Assembly (NCBI GenBank): GCA_942493235.1 | Contig: OW818676.1 | Coordinates: 3,286,001-3,350,000 of the forward strand | Reading direction: 5' to 3' | DNA length: 64,000 bases | DNA from: ENR-C587 sp942493235 | GTDB taxonomy: Bacteria > Bacteroidota > Ignavibacteria > Kapaibacteriales > UBA2268 | Shown here: positions 62,952 through 64,000 of the stretch, one piece after another | How positions within the stretch are numbered: the stretch's first letter is position 1 | Layout: every line of letters starts with the position of its first letter | The notes under the pieces: generated by a model | The model's input: only the letters and a program-made list of their open reading frames with translations | What the model was told of the DNA's origin: nothing | Databases searched by the model: none | Position numbers and translations under genes: made by a program

Positions 62952-64000
62952 ATGTCTTTTATACCGCACACAGATGCAGATAAACAAGAAATGCTAAAGA
63001 AAATTGGCGTTTCGACGGTAGAAGAATTATTTAAAACAATACCGGAATCAGTAAGATTAAAATCCGACCTGAATCTACCGGCAAAAATGTCAGAGTATGA
63101 AATAGTAAAACGAATAGACTCATTGGCAAAAGCTAATAAATCAGCAAGCGACAACGTATGCTTTATGGGTGGCGGAGCTTATGACCATTTCATTCCTTCG
63201 ATAGTCGGCTCTATAATGGACAGACCCGAATTCAAGACAGCTTATACTCCGTATCAAGCTGAAGTTTCTCAAGGCACTTTACAGGCTATGTATGAATATC
63301 AATCTATGATTTGTGCATTGACCGGTATGGACGTTGCCAATGCATCGCTTTATGATGCCGGCACAGCACTTGCCGAATCTTGTTTCTTAGCAAATGCTCA
63401 TAACCGTAGAACTCAAATGATTTATGCCGGCTCGGTTAATCCTCATTATACCACAGTTGCAGAGTCAGAATGTGCCGGCAGAGAATTTACATTTGATTCA
63501 GCGATTGCCGAAGACGGCACTTGCGATTTAGCTAAATTAGCTAAATTAGTAACAGATAAAACTTCACTTGTAATTGCTCAGCACCCGAATGCTTACGGTA
63601 ACTTCGAGCAAGTAGCTGAAATCGAAAAAATCGCTCATGCGGCGGGAGCTTTATTTGTTTCTGTAATAGACCCGATTTCTCTCGGTTTATTAGAAGCACC
63701 GGGAGCATATAATGCCGATATAGTAGTTGGTGAAGGTCAATCACTTGGAATACCTTTAAGCTTTGGCGGTCCTTACTTAGGAGTATTTGCCGTTAAACAG
63801 GAATTAGTGCGTAAAATTCCGGGCAGAATCTGCGGTATTACCGAAGACCAAGACGGCAGACGTGGTTTTGTACTAACTCTTCAGACTCGTGAACAGCAAA
63901 TCAAACGCGAGAAAGCAACTTCTAATATTTGCTCTAATCAGGGGTTATATATGCTCGCAGCTACTGTCTATATGGCAACTATGGGCAAGCAAGGTATAAA
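62952..64000 (+). CDS. gcvPA: Glycine dehydrogenase (decarboxylating) subunit 1, partial
   Basis: First ~349 residues, open at the window edge; full family length is about 445. Start at ATG 62952 with AGGAG six bases before it. Text typical of GcvPA: FIPHTDADKQEMLKKIGVST, CFMGGGAYDHFIPSIVGSI, TAYTPYQAEVSQGTLQAMYE, GDxYDxxTAxxE-like ASLYDAGTALAESCF, and SFGGPYLGVFAV. With GcvPB (expected downstream) it decarboxylates glycine on PLP in the glycine cleavage system. The split form is usual in Firmicutes, archaea and Chlorobi/Ignavibacteria, and differs from the fused GcvP of most Bacteroidetes. Confidence 0.96.
   Translation, partial: MSFIPHTDADKQEMLKKIGVSTVEELFKTIPESVRLKSDLNLPAKMSEYEIVKRIDSLAKANKSASDNVCFMGGGAYDHFIPSIVGSIMDRPEFKTAYTPYQAEVSQGTLQAMYEYQSMICALTGMDVANASLYDAGTALAESCFLANAHNRRTQMIYAGSVNPHYTTVAESECAGREFTFDSAIAEDGTCDLAKLAKLVTDKTSLVIAQHPNAYGNFEQVAEIEKIAHAAGALFVSVIDPISLGLLEAPGAYNADIVVGEGQSLGIPLSFGGPYLGVFAVKQELVRKIPGRICGITEDQDGRRGFVLTLQTREQQIKREKATSNICSNQGLYMLAATVYMATMGKQGI

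Noticed and set aside
1..64000. tRNA or rRNA genes
   Set aside because: No cloverleaf with a convincing T-loop or conserved rRNA segment was recognised by reading both strands; a covariance-model search would be decisive.

Overview
The window is AT-rich bacterial chromosome, most likely from the Bacteroidota/Chlorobiota (FCB) side of the tree, for example an Ignavibacteria- or Kapabacteria-like lineage. The evidence is a secreted protein ending in a type IX secretion C-terminal sorting domain, TAnnTTTG-type promoter boxes, a Bacteroidetes-style Tgt, lipid A/LPS genes (lpxK, kdsD, rfbA) and a glycine decarboxylase whose N-terminal half is a separate gene (gcvPA). The exact phylum is inference. 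No rRNA, tRNA, CRISPR array or phage structural gene was seen.

Layout. 0-2.4 kb: small accessory island with a BRO-N/DinD-like gene between imperfect direct repeats, then a HepT-MntA toxin-antitoxin pair. 2.4-7.3 kb: an unusual operon of a STAS-domain protein, a permease fused to two substrate-binding domains, and the ABC ATPase. 7.7-14.4 kb: AraC regulator, VanZ-like protein, tgt, yajC-ribBA, greA, and a three-gene module of WYL regulator, GyrI-like protein and zinc-ribbon protein. 14.7-18.6 kb (minus): overlapping operon of a small membrane protein, DUF374 acyltransferase, lpxK and a RelA/SpoT protein with a degenerate HD domain. 18.7-23.1 kb: cutA, DUF169 protein, MATE transporter, rfbA, M15 peptidase. 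23.3-27.0 kb: an IS4-type transposase pseudogene cut off by an IS21-type element with long arrays of 23-bp terminal repeats. 27.2-40.7 kb: response regulator-kinase, fmdB-type protein, trpS, kdsD, a coiled-coil protein, sbcDC, pdxJ, ctp-type protease, dcp. 40.7-43.1 kb: repeat-rich stretch around an orphan motA. 43.1-48.4 kb: corA, ppa, and an operon of aldehyde dehydrogenase, dtd and a TlpA-DUF3738 fusion. 48.9-56.3 kb: two multi-PAS histidine kinases, one of 1712 residues, separated by one base. 56.6-64 kb: fetAB-like transporter, a T9SS-sorted repeat protein, an M14 carboxypeptidase and the start of gcvPA.

The genes are mostly household functions (queuosine tRNA modification, riboflavin, PLP, LPS, recombination repair, transcript rescue) with accessory modules between them. 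The intergenic space is unusually rich in dispersed repeats: a 125-130 bp palindromic MITE-like element in four copies, a GC-rich composite block, a small hairpin family, a 111-bp tandem duplication, and several loci of heptanucleotide tandem repeats whose sequence varies while the 7-base register is kept.

The best candidates for something undescribed are the STAS/ABC operon with its permease-SBP-SBP fusion, the heptanucleotide repeat family, and the paired giant sensor kinases. All functional statements rest on reading motifs by eye; no database search was run.
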